The notes under the pieces were generated by a model, which had not been told where the DNA came from, ran no database searches, and was given only the letters and a program-made list of their open reading frames with translations. A program made the position numbers and the translations under genes. A DNA stretch of 46,888 bases from Rhodospirillales bacterium (GTDB lineage Bacteria; Vulcanimicrobiota; Vulcanimicrobiia; Vulcanimicrobiales; Vulcanimicrobiaceae). Shown here one piece after another: positions 17,002-25,085 of this stretch. The stretch's first letter is position 1; each line of letters begins with the position of its first letter. The stretch lies in contig CAJCIN010000056.1 of NCBI GenBank assembly GCA_903970385.1, forward strand, positions 1 to 46,888, written 5' to 3'.

Positions 17002-17799
17002 TTACTTCGGCGCGAGCACGACGTAGACGTTTCCGTTCCGAATCCAGTTGGTTCGCGTGGTGTATGCGTTCGAGTACCGCGCGATCGGATCGACGAACGA
17101 GGCGACGGCCGTGTTCAGAGGTCCGGTCGCGATGCTCTGCGACACGTTCAAGGCCGACTGTACGCGCGCGAGATAGTCCGGGCCGCCGAAGAAGTGATAC
17201 GCGTTCGCGAAGAATTTCTCGACGTCGCCCGCCGTGTTGCACGAATCCGGACGGCTGACGTTGCCGATCGAGACCTTGAACGCATCGACGGCGAGGGTGC
17301 TCAGATGCACCGACGTCGTCGCCGTGACGTCGTAGTAGACGAACATGCACGGGTTCGCGTAGGCGCCGGCGACCGTGTCTTGCGTCGCCTTCGCCTTGAA
17401 CTCGTTGCCCGGCAATGTGTACGTGAGCGTCAGGAGGTCGTTCGCGAATCCGGTCACGGTGAGCGAACCCGTCACCGCCATCCGGCAGTCGATCTCGTAG
17501 AGCGTGACGCCGTGCGACACGAGATCGGGCTTCCCCGCGTACTTCGCGATGGCGTCGCAGACGGGTCCGCGCGCCTTCGCCCAGCCGGTCGCGAGGGCAT
17601 TGCCGAGAAGACCGGGCTCGTCGACGACGACGCGATCGTTCTGTACCGTCGGGTTCGCGGGCGACCACTCCTGAACGACGACGCGAACGCCGCCGGGTGA
17701 CGGCGACGCCGCCGCGGCCGTGCCGGAGATCAGCGAGAACGCCGCGCACAGCGGCGCGAGGTAGCGAAGACGGCGGCTCTTGCAACGAAAGCGAAACAT
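17002..17799 (-). CDS. secreted protein, function unknown
   Basis: A 265-residue protein with a basic start and a hydrophobic segment ending in GTAAAASPSP, a typical Sec signal peptide of about 32 residues. The mature part is mixed alpha/beta with four or five cysteines (GPVCDAIAK, EIDCRMAV, ANPCMFVYY, PDSCNTAG), suggesting disulfides outside the cytoplasm. No family was recognised. A good ribosome site (GAGGAG at 17806-17811, six bases before the ATG) supports the start. It is the first gene of a two-gene unit with the TPR-like protein. Confidence 0.68.
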   Translation of the reverse strand: MFRFRCKSRRLRYLAPLCAAFSLISGTAAAASPSPGGVRVVVQEWSPANPTVQNDRVVVDEPGLLGNALATGWAKARGPVCDAIAKYAGKPDLVSHGVTLYEIDCRMAVTGSLTVTGFANDLLTLTYTLPGNEFKAKATQDTVAGAYANPCMFVYYDVTATTSVHLSTLAVDAFKVSIGNVSRPDSCNTAGDVEKFFANAYHFFGGPDYLARVQSALNVSQSIATGPLNTAVASFVDPIARYSNAYTTRTNWIRNGNVYVVLAPK

Positions 17800-17914
17800 G
17801 TGTGGCTCCTCACGGCACGACGCATTCGTGCTCCGGAGCCATCGTCGCAGGCGCCGACCGATCGGACCAGCGCTTTCCGTAATCGTACGAGCTAGTTGTG
17901 CGAGCGGCGCCGCT

Positions 17915-19066
17915 TCAGCGGCGAACGGCCACGCGCCAGAACCAGACCCCGTACGCGCCCGCGAGCATCGAATACGTCACGAGCAGCGTCGCGAGCGGGT
18001 TCGCGCCGCGGCGCATCGCGAGCGCGACGAGCACGAAGAGAAACGGTTCGAAATCGAGTGCGTGCCGCATGCCGTATTGCGCGAAGCCGTTGACGTAGTA
18101 GACGAAGTTCGGCGCCGCGGTGAGGACGGTCAAGATCCACATCGGCACGATCAGGTGGAACGGTCTGCGCGCGAAGAAGGCAAGCACGAGCGCGGGCGAC
18201 GTCCACGTGAGCGCGACGCCCGAGATCGATGGGATCACGTACGGAAACGACGCGACGAGCTGCGGGTATTGAACGAAGAACGACTCGAGCTCGTACCGGA
18301 AATACTGGAGCTGGAACGGCGAGCCGTACGGCTGCCCGGCGCCGTCCTGGTGATACCAGGCCGTGTAGCCGATGTCGTACGGCGTCCCCCAGCGGAGCTC
18401 GTTGTACCACACCCAGAGGGCGACGAACGGCACGAGCGTGGCGACGAACGACGCGACGCGCCGCCGGCATTCGAGGGTCGTCCCGCGACCGAACGCGAGC
18501 ATCGCCGCGTACACCGGCAGCGCGAGCACCATCGTGAAGCGCGACTCGACCGCGCACGCGGCGAGCAGCGCGATCAGCCACGCGCGCCGGCCGCGAAAGA
18601 GTTCGAGCAACGCGAGCAGCGTGAACGCGACGGACGCCACGTGCGCGAGAAACCACACGTCGCCGAACGTCGCGCACCAGAACAGATCGGTGCCGAGGAG
18701 CAGAAAGCCGCAGAGCAGCGCGCACGTCCGCTGCGGAACGCCGAGCGTGCGCGCGATCTCCCAGCCGGCGTACGCGGCGACGGCACCGAGCACGTGCGAG
18801 AGCAACGTTTGATCCACGTTCGTTCCGAACGCGCGCACGAATGGCACGAGCAACACGGCCGGCATCGGCGCTTCGATGACGTAGTGACGGCCGGCGTACG
18901 GTAGCGCGTCGATGTACGCACCCGGCCAGTCGATCCACACGCGTCCGTGTACGAACGCGTCGGCCAGCAACACGAAGTTATCGTACGGCGTGCCGCGCGC
19001 TCCGGCCGAGATCGCGAGCGCGACGAAGGTGATGCACGCGGCGAGTGCGGCCGGAGCGCGCTTCAC
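17915..19066 (-). CDS. polytopic membrane protein, GT-C glycosyltransferase-like
   Basis: A 383-residue membrane protein with about nine or ten hydrophobic segments. An early periplasmic loop (TPYDNFVLLADAFVHGRVW...) carries acidic residues, as in GT-C glycosyltransferases that use polyprenyl-phosphate sugars (PMT/ArnT-like). The segment YDIGYTAWYHQ and a later QYGMRHALDFEPFL are typical of uncharacterised members of that superfamily. The acceptor is unknown. It lies 15 bases after the first of two tandem DUF2723-like genes read in the same direction, so the three probably form a cell-surface glycosylation unit. A short G/C hairpin overlaps its stop codon. Confidence 0.72.
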   Translation of the reverse strand: MKRAPAALAACITFVALAISAGARGTPYDNFVLLADAFVHGRVWIDWPGAYIDALPYAGRHYVIEAPMPAVLLVPFVRAFGTNVDQTLLSHVLGAVAAYAGWEIARTLGVPQRTCALLCGFLLLGTDLFWCATFGDVWFLAHVASVAFTLLALLELFRGRRAWLIALLAACAVESRFTMVLALPVYAAMLAFGRGTTLECRRRVASFVATLVPFVALWVWYNELRWGTPYDIGYTAWYHQDGAGQPYGSPFQLQYFRYELESFFVQYPQLVASFPYVIPSISGVALTWTSPALVLAFFARRPFHLIVPMWILTVLTAAPNFVYYVNGFAQYGMRHALDFEPFLFVLVALAMRRGANPLATLLVTYSMLAGAYGVWFWRVAVRR

Positions 19067-19081
19067 GCCGCTTCCGGTCCG

Positions 19082-20545
19082 CTAACGCGAGATGGCATAC
19101 ACGTAGTACGGTCCGTCCTTGAGCAGGCGCAGCCGGAAGCCGGGGATCGCGACGTCGTCCGAAAACGCGATGAGATACACGGGTCGCGTCGCGAGCCACC
19201 CGCCGATGTAGTTGGAGTACTGCAGCGGCGACGACGCCACGACGATGCGATCGCCGAACGTGCGGTTGACGTACGAAGCGTACGCGAGCGGCGTCGAGTA
19301 GGCCCACTCGGCGAGCACGACCGCGTCGTCGGCGGTCAGCGCCTTCACCTCGTCGACGTATTCCGGTGCCGATCGATCCCGAGCTTGCGCGAAGAGCGCC
19401 GCGTGATCCGGTCCGACGCTCGCGAACGACGCGACGAGACCGGCGAAAAATGCGTAGCGCACAAGGCTGCGCGCGTCGAATCGAAACAGCTCGAGAACGA
19501 GCTCGAAGCCCGCGCCGATCGCGATCGCGGAGCACCACAGCGACAAGAGATAGTAACGATCGGGATCCTGCAGTTCGTTGTACGACTCGGTATACGGGAC
19601 GGGAAGGAGCGCGACGACGACGAGCGCGATCCCGCACGCGTCGCGCCGCGCGACGAACGCGCCGGCGCCGATGGCCGCGAGCAGAGCGCCCGGGAGGCCG
19701 AACGCGCCGACGACGCGGCGCCCGAGCGCGAGCGCGAAATCACCGTAGCGGCCGAACTGCAGGAAGCCCGCGAAGCCGCTGTGGACGTCGAAGTCGGCGC
19801 CCGTCAACACGCGCAGAAAATTTCGCGGCGTTTCGGGATCGTCGTAATTCCAGAACGGCAACCCGACCGGAAGCCCGAGCGCGACCGTCGGATCGAGGTG
19901 GTGCGCGAAGATCCACGCGCTACGCAGCGGCAGATAGGCGTACGGCGACAGTCCGAGCGCGACGGCCGCGGCGCCGAGCGCGAGCGTGCGCGCCGGCGGA
20001 AGGCCGCGCGAGAGCACGGCGATCGCGAGCCCCGGCAACAGCAACACCGAGATGCCGTGCGTCGCGCCGGCGAGGCCCGTCGCGAGCGCCATCGCGAGGA
20101 AGTCGCGCGTCGTCCCGCCGCGCGCGTAGCGGAACGCGAACGCGAGCGCGACCACGCGAAAGACGAGCGCGACGTCCTGCACTTCAGCTCGCGTCGCGTC
20201 GCGCCACGGCACCGCCGCGAGCGCGAATCCGAGCGCGCAGATCGCCGCCGTCACTCGGCCGGCGCCGAACGATCGCGCGACGGCGAACAGCAGCGCCGCG
20301 GACGCGGCCATCGCGGCGGCACACATGACGTCGACGCGCCACGCGCGTTCGCCGAAGGGCAGTACGTGCGCGAACGTCCAGCCGAGTAACACGAATGCGG
20401 GACACGCCGGCGGATGCGCGATGCCGAGGATCGCCGCGACGGTCTGCAATTCTCCCGTGTCCCAGAACGCGAACGACGGCGGTAACGACGCCGCGTAGCA
20501 CGCGAACGCGACGCAGCCCGCCGCGAGCGCGAGCCACGCGTTCAC
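19082..20545 (-). CDS. DUF2723-family polytopic membrane protein (O-mannosyltransferase-like)
   Basis: A 487-residue protein of about ten hydrophobic segments. The DUF2723 hallmark near the N-terminus, FWDTGELQTVAAILGIAHPP, includes the acidic pair of GT-C enzymes; YLPLRS and RNFLRVLTGADF follow, and a soluble C-terminal domain of about 100 residues ends the protein. It starts with GTG in a GTGA overlap with the upstream paralogue. The longer open frame reaching 22000 is a shadow of that paralogue. The likely role is transfer of a sugar from a lipid carrier at the outer face of the inner membrane, inferred from family. Confidence 0.82.
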   Translation of the reverse strand: MNAWLALAAGCVAFACYAASLPPSFAFWDTGELQTVAAILGIAHPPACPAFVLLGWTFAHVLPFGERAWRVDVMCAAAMAASAALLFAVARSFGAGRVTAAICALGFALAAVPWRDATRAEVQDVALVFRVVALAFAFRYARGGTTRDFLAMALATGLAGATHGISVLLLPGLAIAVLSRGLPPARTLALGAAAVALGLSPYAYLPLRSAWIFAHHLDPTVALGLPVGLPFWNYDDPETPRNFLRVLTGADFDVHSGFAGFLQFGRYGDFALALGRRVVGAFGLPGALLAAIGAGAFVARRDACGIALVVVALLPVPYTESYNELQDPDRYYLLSLWCSAIAIGAGFELVLELFRFDARSLVRYAFFAGLVASFASVGPDHAALFAQARDRSAPEYVDEVKALTADDAVVLAEWAYSTPLAYASYVNRTFGDRIVVASSPLQYSNYIGGWLATRPVYLIAFSDDVAIPGFRLRLLKDGPYYVYAISR

Positions 20546-22023
20546 GAACGGGTCTCCGCGATCGTGTAGCGCGCGTTGCCGTACACCCGGCGCGCGAACG
20601 GCGCGACGTCGTAGCGCGGCGACACGACGACGTACACGTGACCGTAGGTGCGGCGCCACGCCGCGAAGCGCGGCGCGTATGCGAGCGGCCAGCCGCAGAG
20701 TAACGTGCGATCGAGCGCGTGCGCGACGTACGCGCGATACGCGAGCGGCGTCGCGAACGTCCACGACGCGATGACGAGCGAGCCCGGTTCCGTGTACGCG
20801 CGCACGTCGGCGAGCAGCGGCCGCGCGTCGGCGCGCGCCGTTTCGCGCGCGACGTCCGCCGCCGCGGCCGGAGCGCTCGGCCAGAGGCCGGCGACGAGCA
20901 GCGCGAAGCCGAGCGGTGCCGCGACGCCGGGGCGGTCGCCCGCGATCGCACGCGCGAGCCACACGGCGCCGATCCCCGCGCACGCCGCGACCGACCACAG
21001 ACCGCCGAGCGCGTACCGCGCGACGTCGGATTCGGCGCCGAAGTTCGCGGCGAACGCGACGTCCAGGAGCGCGATCGAGGCGAGTCCCGCGGCGGCGACC
21101 GGCCACACGATCGCGAGGTACGTGAAGCCCGTGAGCGCGAGCGCGAGGACGAGATAGCCGTATTCGTGATACACGGTGACGAGCGCGAGCGCGGACTCGC
21201 GCCCGAGACCCGCGGGCGCGAACGCGTCCGCGGCGCTGCGATCGGGATGGAACGCCGTTCCCGCGACGTAGCGCGCGAACGACGCGGCCGTGGACGGCGC
21301 GTCGTCGTCCCAAAACGCGCCGCCCGTCACGCCGAGCGCGCGTGCGGGATCGAGACGGTGCGCCTCCACGTAGGCGCTGCGCAGCGGTACGTAGGCGTAG
21401 AGTACGAGCGCTCCCGCGCCGAGTGCACCGGAGACCACGAGCGCCCGCACGGGCACCGTCCGGAGCGCGCGCCACGCGACGAGTGCGATGCCGGGAAGCG
21501 CGAGCGCGACCACGGGGTGCGTGGCGAGTCCGAGCCCCGCGGCGAGCGCGGCGACCGCGAGCGCGCACGCGGACCCCGAGCGCGACGCGCGTGCGGCGGC
21601 CACGAGCGCGACGGCGACGCACAGCAATGCGAGGTCGTGCGCCTCGGCGCGCACGCCGCGCGTCCAGGCGACGTCGCCGAGCGCGAACACGGCGGCGGCG
21701 CCGACCCCGGCGAGCGGCGCCGCGACCACGTCCGCGACGAAGACGGCGAGGCACCCGGCGGCGCCGGCGCTCGCGAGGGCCGAGAAGAGCGACAGCCGCC
21801 ACGCGGGCTCGCCGAACGGCACCGCGTGCGCGAACGCCCAGCCGCCGAGGACGAACAGCGGAAAACCGGTCGGGTGCGCGATGCCGAGCACGTACGGAAC
21901 GGTCTGCATCTCGCCCGTGTCCCAATAGCCGACGCCGGGCAAGAGCGTCGCGCCGTAGAACGCGATCGCAATGCCGAATCCCGCGCAGCCCGCAGCCCAC
22001 GCCGAAAGAGAGCCCGCATCCAT
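20542..22023 (-). CDS. DUF2723-family polytopic membrane protein (paralogue)
   Basis: About 493 residues, arranged like its downstream neighbour: the motif YWDTGEMQTVPYVLGIAHPTG, then YVPLRSAYVEAHRLDP, about ten membrane segments and a soluble C-terminal domain (SLVIASWTFATPLAYRAYVAH, comparable with VVLAEWAYSTPLAYASYVNR in the neighbour). The two are clearly tandem paralogues that have diverged widely. I chose ATG 22023; an ATG at 22041 and a TTG at 22044 are possible and would leave about ten bases to the divergent serA. No promoter is obvious in that gap. Confidence 0.83.
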   Translation of the reverse strand: MDAGSLSAWAAGCAGFGIAIAFYGATLLPGVGYWDTGEMQTVPYVLGIAHPTGFPLFVLGGWAFAHAVPFGEPAWRLSLFSALASAGAAGCLAVFVADVVAAPLAGVGAAAVFALGDVAWTRGVRAEAHDLALLCVAVALVAAARASRSGSACALAVAALAAGLGLATHPVVALALPGIALVAWRALRTVPVRALVVSGALGAGALVLYAYVPLRSAYVEAHRLDPARALGVTGGAFWDDDAPSTAASFARYVAGTAFHPDRSAADAFAPAGLGRESALALVTVYHEYGYLVLALALTGFTYLAIVWPVAAAGLASIALLDVAFAANFGAESDVARYALGGLWSVAACAGIGAVWLARAIAGDRPGVAAPLGFALLVAGLWPSAPAAAADVARETARADARPLLADVRAYTEPGSLVIASWTFATPLAYRAYVAHALDRTLLCGWPLAYAPRFAAWRRTYGHVYVVVSPRYDVAPFARRVYGNARYTIAETRS

Positions 22024-22050
22024 GCCGTGCCGCCGCCGCATCAAGGGCGC

Positions 22051-23664
22051 GTGATTAGCTCCGTGAACGCACCCCGCCTCTCCGGCTCGCAGGTCGTGAT
22101 CGCCGAACCGTTTTCCGAGACCGGCATCGCCGTCTTGCGCGACGCGGGAATCGACGTCGTGTCGGTCGTCGGGCAGCCCGCGAGCGCGCTACGCGAGGCG
22201 CTCGCGGGTGCGGACGGCTTGATCGTCCGGTCCGAAACGAAGGTCGACGCCGCGTTGCTCGCGTTCGGACCGAAACTCTCGGTCGTCGCGCGCGCCGGCG
22301 TCGGCGTCGACGCGATCGACGTCAGCGCCGCGACCGACGCCGGCATCGTCGTGCTCAACACGCCGGGCGCGAACACGCTCGCCGCGACCGAGCAGACCTT
22401 CGCGCTCATGCTCGTGCTCGCACGGCACACGGTCGACGCCGTCGCATCCGTGCGCGCGGGCCGTTGGGAACGCAAGCCCTTCATCGGCACCGAGCTCGCG
22501 GGGAAGACGCTCGGCATCGTCGGGCTCGGCCGCATCGGCGGCGCCGTCGCGCTGCGCGCCGCGGCGTTCGGGATGACGCTCCTCGCGAGCGACCCGTTCA
22601 TCTCCGCGACGCGCGCCGAAGCGCTCGGCGCAGAGCTCGTTCCGCTCGACGACCTGCTACGCCGTGCGGACGTCGTGACGTTGCACGTTCCCCTCTCGCG
22701 TCAGACGACGGGCTTGATCGACGCCGCGAAGCTCGCGCTGATGCGGCCGGGCGCGCTGCTCGTGAACTGCGCGCGCGGCGGGATCATCGACGAAGCGGCG
22801 CTGCTCGAAGCGCTCGACGCGGGCCGCCTGCGCGGCGCGGCGATCGACGTCGTCGCGGAGGAGCCGCCGCCGCCGGACGGGACGGGAGCGCGCCTCCACC
22901 GCCATCCGAAGGTCGTGGCGACGCCGCATCTCGGCGGCTCGACGTCCGAAGCGCTCGAGCGCATCGCGATTGAGCTCGCGCACGACGTCGCGAGCGTCTT
23001 GCTCGGCGGCCCCGCTTCGGCGGCCGTCAACGCGCCGATCGCGGACGGTCCCGACGCCGAGCTGCTGCGCCCGTTCGTCGATCTCGCCCATCGCATCGGC
23101 AAGCTGTATCCGCAGCTCGCAGAGTCGAGCGCGCTGCCCGCATTCTCCATCGTCATGGAGGGCTCGATCGCGCCGCTCGATGCCGAACCCGTCGTCTCCG
23201 CGTTTCTCACGGGTTTCTTGCAGACCACGACCGACCGGCGCGTCTCGATCGTCAACGCGCGGACGATCGCGAAAGAACTCGGCGTGCGCGTCGACGTACG
23301 CGGCGACGCGCGAACGGGCGCGTTCGCATCGGTCTTACGCGTCTCGGGCGGCGCGACGTCGATCGCCGGCACGTCGACGTACGCGGGCCCGCGCATCGTC
23401 GCGATCGACGGATACGAGATCGACGCGATCCCGCACGGACCGATGCTCCTGACGCGACATCACGACGTCCCGGGCATGATCGGCCGCGTCGGCACGATCC
23501 TCGGCGAAGCGCTCGTCAACGTGTCCACGATGCAGGTCTCGCGCGAGGACGCGGGCGGCGACGCGATCATGGTGCTCTCGACGGACCGGCGCGTCGAACC
23601 GGAGACGATCGAACGGCTCCGCGGCATCGGCGGCGTCAAGAGCGTACGCGCGATCGACGTCTGA
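22051..23664 (+). CDS. serA: D-3-phosphoglycerate dehydrogenase (long form with ACT domain)
   Basis: About 537 residues catalysing the first step of serine synthesis from 3-phosphoglycerate. The NAD motif is GIVGLGRIGGAVALRA, the substrate/nucleotide loop is VVARAGVGVDAID, the catalytic Arg is in NCARGGIIDE and the His in ATPHLGGST. An intervening domain (about 320-455) and a C-terminal ACT domain (HHDVPGMIGRVGTILG, STMQVSRE) mark the long type, in which serine may act as feedback inhibitor. GTG at 22051 or 22063 are both possible starts. The next gene starts in a TGATG overlap. Confidence 0.96.
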   Translation: MISSVNAPRLSGSQVVIAEPFSETGIAVLRDAGIDVVSVVGQPASALREALAGADGLIVRSETKVDAALLAFGPKLSVVARAGVGVDAIDVSAATDAGIVVLNTPGANTLAATEQTFALMLVLARHTVDAVASVRAGRWERKPFIGTELAGKTLGIVGLGRIGGAVALRAAAFGMTLLASDPFISATRAEALGAELVPLDDLLRRADVVTLHVPLSRQTTGLIDAAKLALMRPGALLVNCARGGIIDEAALLEALDAGRLRGAAIDVVAEEPPPPDGTGARLHRHPKVVATPHLGGSTSEALERIAIELAHDVASVLLGGPASAAVNAPIADGPDAELLRPFVDLAHRIGKLYPQLAESSALPAFSIVMEGSIAPLDAEPVVSAFLTGFLQTTTDRRVSIVNARTIAKELGVRVDVRGDARTGAFASVLRVSGGATSIAGTSTYAGPRIVAIDGYEIDAIPHGPMLLTRHHDVPGMIGRVGTILGEALVNVSTMQVSREDAGGDAIMVLSTDRRVEPETIERLRGIGGVKSVRAIDV

Positions 23665-24317
23665 TGGCGGCGACGATTTGGCTCGCACGGCACGGCGAGA
23701 CGACGTGGAATCTCGCCGGCCGCTATCAAGGCCGGCTCGAGTCCGCTCTGAGCGGGCTCGGCGTGCGGCAGGGCATGGCGCTCGCCGACGCCTTCGCGGA
23801 ACGTCTGCGCGACGGCGGACGCGTGCCCGAGCGCATCGTGTCGTCGCCGCTCCTGCGGTGCGCCGCGACGGCGCGTTTCGTCGCCGATCGCCTCGGCGTC
23901 GCGCTCGAAACGGACGAGCGCCTGATCGAGATCGCGCACGGCACGTGGGAGGGTCGCTATCGCGACGACCTCGCGCGCGAGGATCCCGATCGCTATCGCG
24001 CGTGGCGCGAGCGGCCGGCGACGGTCGCGTTCGACGGCGGCGAAACGCTTCGCGACGTGCTCGCGCGCTGGGACGCGGTCGCGGCCGATCTCGCCCGCGC
24101 GACGCGCGACACGCTCGTCGTGACGCACGACGCCGTCGTCCGCTGCGCGCTCGTCGCTCTCGAAGGCAAGGGGCTCGACGAGTTCTGGAACGTCGCGGTC
24201 GAGAACGCCGCGTACGCGGTGATCGAAGCGGACGGACGCGGCCTCACGCTAACCGAGGAATGCGTGACCGCGCATCTCGCCCACGCGCGCGCCGACGTCG
24301 CCGGGCAGGCGCTGTGA
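23664..24317 (+). CDS. histidine phosphatase family protein; possible phosphoserine phosphatase
   Basis: A 217-residue member of the phosphoglycerate mutase/histidine phosphatase superfamily. The phosphohistidine motif is LARHGETTWN (His10) and the second catalytic His is in VVTHDAVVRC; SSPLLRCAATA is the typical middle motif. Its ATG shares one base with the serA stop, so the two are translated together. Some bacteria (Hydrogenobacter is the case I remember) use a metal-independent histidine phosphatase as phosphoserine phosphatase, and the operon here suggests the same. No serB gene of the HAD type is visible in this window. Other phosphomonoesters remain possible. Confidence 0.87.
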   Translation: MAATIWLARHGETTWNLAGRYQGRLESALSGLGVRQGMALADAFAERLRDGGRVPERIVSSPLLRCAATARFVADRLGVALETDERLIEIAHGTWEGRYRDDLAREDPDRYRAWRERPATVAFDGGETLRDVLARWDAVAADLARATRDTLVVTHDAVVRCALVALEGKGLDEFWNVAVENAAYAVIEADGRGLTLTEECVTAHLAHARADVAGQAL

Positions 24318-24324
24318 TGCGCGT

Positions 24325-24351
24325 CGTACGCGCGGCACGAAGGCGCGTACG
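24325..24351. terminator. inverted repeat between convergent genes
   Basis: CGTACGCGC and GCGCGTACG form a perfect nine-base stem around a nine-base loop in the 54-base gap between the convergent phosphatase and exported-protein genes. No T run follows on either strand, so it is a candidate bidirectional (or Rho-aided) terminator only. Confidence 0.4.
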
Positions 24352-24371
24352 CGCTCTGCGATCGGCTCGCC

Positions 24372-25085
24372 CTAATTCGGTTCGACCGCTTCCGCTCCGG
24401 CCGGCGCGGTCGTGCGGATCGGCGGTTCCACGACGTGCGCGTGCGGCACGTCGAACGTCGATCCCGGCAGCGCGCTCGGAAACGAGTAGCCGCTCCACGC
24501 GATGCGTTCGTGCGCCGTCGCTCCGTCCGCGAGGTGTGCGTTGACCTGCGCGTTCCGCACGACCCAATACTTGTCGCTGCGCCCGTATTCGAGGAGTCCG
24601 CTGCCGCGCGCCGTCGCGCCCGCGATCTTGAAGTAGATGCGCGCCGGCAAGAAGTGCGTGCCGTCGATCTCGATCTCGCTGACCGCGAACGAACGCGCGC
24701 CGAGCGGCTTCGTCGCGAAGTCGTACAGCACGTGCGTGCCGCTGCGCACCGCGCCGCGAAACACGAACGTGTACGACCCGGCGCGCGGCGCGATCGCCGC
24801 GACGTCGTAGCGATTCGACCGCGTCAGGATCCGGACCGACGGGCGCCGCAACACGTAACCGTCGACGATCGTCGTTTCGTCGCGTTCGCGCCGGCCGCTG
24901 AGGTACACGTGGTGCGTCTGCTCCATGTTGCGCAGTCCGAGTTGCTCGACGGCGTAGTCGAACGATTGCGTCGCGGGCGAAGGGAGCGACGTCAGCGCGG
25001 CTTCGTACCGCGCGAGGATCGACGCGGGCGATGCGACGTGCTCCGGTGCGAGCAGCGCGACGATCGCGAGCGCGAAGACCGTCAC
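24372..25085 (-). CDS. exported protein of unknown function (possibly LolA-like fold)
   Basis: A 237-residue protein with a hydrophobic start (MTVFALAIVALLAPEHVASPA), then YEAALTSLPSPATQSFDYAVE and a long series of beta strands with few cysteines. The opening helix plus a run of strands recalls outer-membrane lipoprotein-sorting proteins, but this is only an impression. Translation starts at GTG in a GTGA overlap with alaS, so it is coupled to alanyl-tRNA synthetase. The frame upstream to 26042 is a shadow of alaS. Confidence 0.68.
   Translation of the reverse strand: MTVFALAIVALLAPEHVASPASILARYEAALTSLPSPATQSFDYAVEQLGLRNMEQTHHVYLSGRRERDETTIVDGYVLRRPSVRILTRSNRYDVAAIAPRAGSYTFVFRGAVRSGTHVLYDFATKPLGARSFAVSEIEIDGTHFLPARIYFKIAGATARGSGLLEYGRSDKYWVVRNAQVNAHLADGATAHERIAWSGYSFPSALPGSTFDVPHAHVVEPPIRTTAPAGAEAVEPN

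Noticed and set aside
17905-17925. G/C hairpin overlapping the stop of the GT-C-like gene as a terminator
   Set aside because: Two-base loop, no T run, and partly coding; probably composition.
20719-22050. Upstream extension of serA across the DUF2723 gene
   Set aside because: The extension is charged low-complexity sequence antisense to a conserved membrane-protein gene; the family start lies at 22051-22063.
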